Both the position numbers and the translations under genes were made by a program. Under the pieces are notes generated by a model that saw only the letters and a list, made by a program, of their open reading frames with translations, did no database searches and had not been told where the DNA came from. Shown here piece after piece: positions 62,002-64,000 of a stretch of 64,000 bases of DNA. Numbering within the stretch: position 1 is the first letter of the stretch; each line of letters opens with the position of its first letter. Origin of the DNA: Pseudomonas sp. SID14000 (GTDB lineage: Bacteria; Pseudomonadota; Gammaproteobacteria; Pseudomonadales; Pseudomonadaceae); contig NZ_NFZQ01000004.1 of NCBI RefSeq assembly GCF_002165135.1, positions 248,001 to 312,000 of the forward strand, read 5' to 3'.

Positions 62002-63348
62002 CTACAGGAACCAGCGGTATTCGCGGGCATCGATGTGGCGCATGAAGTCCAGTTGCTCCTGGTATTTGTTCTCGCAATAGACCATCACGAACTCACTGCC
62101 CAGGCCCTCGTTGATCACCGGGTGGTGACGCATGGCGGCCAGCGCACTGAAGGCATCCTTGGGGAAATCGATGCCGCTCTGGCGGTTGTCGTTCAGCGGG
62201 GCGATCGGTTCGACGCCACGATCCAGGCCATACTCCATTCCGGTCAGAATGGCCGCCAGCACCAGGTACGGGTTGGCATCGGCACCGGCAATGCGGTGTT
62301 CGATGCGCAGGTTGCGCGGGTCGGAGTCGGGGATGCGAATGCACGCATCGCGATCCTCGAAGCCCCAACTGGCCTTGCTCGCCGCGTTGACCATGGCGCC
62401 GTAACGGCGGTAGGCATTGTGGTTCGGGGCGAAGATCGGCATGCAGTGGGGCAGCAGCTCCAGGCACCCTGCCACCGCATGGCGCAGCTTGCGCTGTTGA
62501 TCTCCGGCCAGGATGTTGTTGCCAGCGTCGTCGTACAGGCTGACGTGCACATGCATGCCGCTGCCCGGCGCGTCGAGGTACGGCTTGCTCATGAAGCTGG
62601 CTCGGTAGCCGTGTTTCATCGCAATACCGCGGGTACTGCGGCAGAACATCGCCGACCAGTCCGCCGCGCTCAGGGCATCGTCACTGTGGGAGAAGTTGAT
62701 CTCGAACTGGCCTGGGCCCAGCTCCGCGGTGATGACGTTCGCCGGCACACCCTGCTCGTTGGCGCCATCGACCATCTCGTGCAGCACCGGTGCAAAGCGT
62801 GACAGCCGCTCGATGTGCATGTTCGGCTGGTCGTCGTGGTCATCGGTCGCCTTGTCGCGTGGGTACTGTGGCAGGCCATTATCGAGCTTGCGGTCGAACA
62901 GGTAGAACTCCAGCTCGAAGGCCACTACCGGACGGATGCCGCGCCTGGCCAGACGCTGGATCACCCGGGCCAGCACTTCACGGGGCTCGAACTCGATAGG
63001 CTTGGCGGTGCCGTCGGAGGTGATGAGCATCTGCGCGATCACTTCCTTTTCCCAGCGCACCGGTTTGAGGGTACCCGGCACCAGGCGGCGGGCGGCATCC
63101 GGGTCACCATCGGCGAAGCAGTAGTCACCGATTGGGTAGAGGCCACCCTGGGTGCCCAGCAGCACGCAGTTCTGCGGCAACTTCAGCGGCGTGCCGGCTG
63201 CGACTTTTTCCAGCATGTCGATGGGGTAGCGCTTGCCGTAGAAGTGCCCGGGGATATCCAGTGCAATCAGGTCGACATAACGTATTTCTGGGTGTTCTGC
63301 TCGGAACGAGCGCACTTCAGTCAGCAGATCCGGAAAGACGACACTCAT
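62002..63348 (-). CDS. spuI: Gamma-glutamylpolyamine synthetase (SpuI/PuuA-like)
   Basis: The 448-residue protein has the glutamine synthetase fold: the beta-grasp N-terminus (residues about 20-115) and the catalytic barrel with AFELEFYLFDRK, GPGQFEINFSHSDDAL, GSGMHVHVSLYD and RRYGAMVNAASK. The length and differences from GlnA place it in the PuuA/SpuI group, which ligates glutamate to putrescine or another amine using ATP. It is the first enzyme gene of the run, next to regulator copy B. Confidence 0.9.
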   Translation of the reverse strand: MSVVFPDLLTEVRSFRAEHPEIRYVDLIALDIPGHFYGKRYPIDMLEKVAAGTPLKLPQNCVLLGTQGGLYPIGDYCFADGDPDAARRLVPGTLKPVRWEKEVIAQMLITSDGTAKPIEFEPREVLARVIQRLARRGIRPVVAFELEFYLFDRKLDNGLPQYPRDKATDDHDDQPNMHIERLSRFAPVLHEMVDGANEQGVPANVITAELGPGQFEINFSHSDDALSAADWSAMFCRSTRGIAMKHGYRASFMSKPYLDAPGSGMHVHVSLYDDAGNNILAGDQQRKLRHAVAGCLELLPHCMPIFAPNHNAYRRYGAMVNAASKASWGFEDRDACIRIPDSDPRNLRIEHRIAGADANPYLVLAAILTGMEYGLDRGVEPIAPLNDNRQSGIDFPKDAFSALAAMRHHPVINEGLGSEFVMVYCENKYQEQLDFMRHIDAREYRWFL

Positions 63349-63375
63349 CTTCTTGTCCTTGTGAGGTGAACGAAT

Positions 63376-63930
63376 TCAATTGAAGACCCAGAGCACGCGG
63401 GCGGTTTTTTCCGTCAGGTTGGCGTAACGGAACTGCGCGTGAGGGGGCAACTGGAAGCAGTCGTTGGCCTGCAGGGTCACGGCGTCGCCGTGGTCCAGCC
63501 ATACCGTGAGTTCGCCTTCGAGCACGAAACAGCCCTGCTCCGAACGGTCAGTCAGATACAGCTCGCCACTGCTGGCGCCTGGCTCTAGATGGCTGTCGAG
63601 CATGGAGAACGCGCCAGATATGGTGGGTGAAGCCAGCACATCGGTGATGCCCGACTCGAGGTACAGCGTCCGCCGTTCGTGGGGGCGCGTGACCCAGCTG
63701 ATGGTGCGTGGCTTGCTCAGGTTGTAGAAGTACGCGGTTGATACGCCGAGCGCCTCACTGATGGCAGTGAGATCCGCCACCGTAGGGCGCGAAACACCGC
63801 GTTCGACCTGGGACAGGAAGCCGACCGAGCGATTGATGCGCCCGGCCAGTTCGCCCAGGGTCAGGTTCTTGAATTTGCGCAGGTCATGAATAAGGATCGC
63901 GAGGGCTTCAACCTCTTCGTGCATCTTCAT
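63376..63930 (-). CDS. pauR: PauR/PuuR-like XRE-cupin regulator, copy B
   Basis: The 184-residue protein has the same layout as copy A: helix-turn-helix LTLGELAGRINRSVGFLSQV, cupin HLEPGASSGE and CFVLEGELTVWL. It precedes the synthetase gene by 27 bp and is probably co-transcribed. An AT-rich palindromic operator lies directly upstream, consistent with autoregulation. Confidence 0.87.
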   Translation of the reverse strand: MKMHEEVEALAILIHDLRKFKNLTLGELAGRINRSVGFLSQVERGVSRPTVADLTAISEALGVSTAYFYNLSKPRTISWVTRPHERRTLYLESGITDVLASPTISGAFSMLDSHLEPGASSGELYLTDRSEQGCFVLEGELTVWLDHGDAVTLQANDCFQLPPHAQFRYANLTEKTARVLWVFN

Positions 63931-63962
63931 CGCTTGAAACTGCCGTGAAATTTTTTGAGTTA

Positions 63963-63996
63963 TTTTTCATGAAAAATTACATGAAAAATTTCACGA
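63963..63996. promoter_or_regulatory. Palindromic operator upstream of regulator copy B
   Basis: TTTTTCATGAAAAA is a perfect 14-bp palindrome (63963-63976), followed by a partial second copy ACATGAAAAATTTCA. The overlapping TGAAAAATTACATGA (63970-63984) resembles TGAAAAGTACATGA upstream of copy A. The segment is strongly AT-rich. Confidence 0.6.
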
Positions 63997-64000
63997 GTCA

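Noticed and set aside
1..64000. tRNA, rRNA, prophage or plasmid genes
   Set aside because: None of their signatures was seen on either strand by reading; a tRNA scan could not be run.

Overview
The window reads as chromosomal DNA of a Pseudomonas putida-group bacterium. Three things support this: gene content and order that match what I remember of the P. putida KT2440 ped/PQQ-alcohol locus, many Pseudomonas-type REP palindromes, and GC-rich codon use. No rRNA or tRNA gene, CRISPR array, prophage or intact insertion sequence was seen.

Layout. 1-700: an alpha/beta hydrolase cut by the left edge, then a possible insertion-sequence scar. 902-6277: a leftward set encoding a histidase-family lyase and a quaternary-amine-type ABC importer, with a divergent LysR regulator. 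The lyase lacks the Ala-Ser-Gly triad that forms the MIO cofactor, so it should not be a histidase; a trimethylamine-eliminating (ergothionase-like) activity on a histidine betaine is the best guess. 6299-14397: mixed envelope and stress genes (glycine-zipper protein, DUF421, hemerythrin, MscS channel, PncC, exonuclease III). 14398-15031: an AT-rich gene-poor patch with an orphan palindromic operator. 15032-20505: an MHS transporter, a C45/AAT-type Ntn hydrolase, a LysR regulator and an exported amidohydrolase. 20719-23456: FNT and SulP transporters.

23675-48973 is the periplasmic PQQ-alcohol oxidation locus. It holds a calcium-type quinoprotein dehydrogenase (PedE) and a lanthanide-type one (PedH), cytochrome c (PedF), relay proteins (binding protein, SoxYZ-like carrier, zinc metallohydrolase), aldehyde dehydrogenase (PedI), ErcA, an orphan pqqA-pqqD2 pair, an ABC system with beta-propeller and CxxCW partners, PedS2/PedR2, the regulator PedR1/AgmR, two hybrid histidine kinases, a NosP-like FIST sensor and a porin. 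A quasi-palindromic motif close to CTACYTTGGTAG recurs in nearly all promoter regions here and may be the binding site of one of the LuxR-type regulators.

49191-58877 is a light-response module. A MerR/LitR-type repressor without a recognisable B12-binding histidine sits divergent to a short LOV photoreceptor. They lie beside an operon for lipid modification (SnoaL-like protein, SDR, FAD oxidoreductase, DUF1365, CFA-type methyltransferase, DUF2878) and an opposing set (chalcone-isomerase-like protein, FeS cryptochrome/photolyase, DUF2256). Both promoters carry arrays of TGTACA/TGTATA sites.

58909-64000 is a polyamine catabolic set: gamma-glutamylputrescine synthetase-like, gamma-glutamyl-GABA hydrolase-like and putrescine aminotransferase-like genes, flanked by two closely similar PauR/PuuR-type XRE-cupin regulators.
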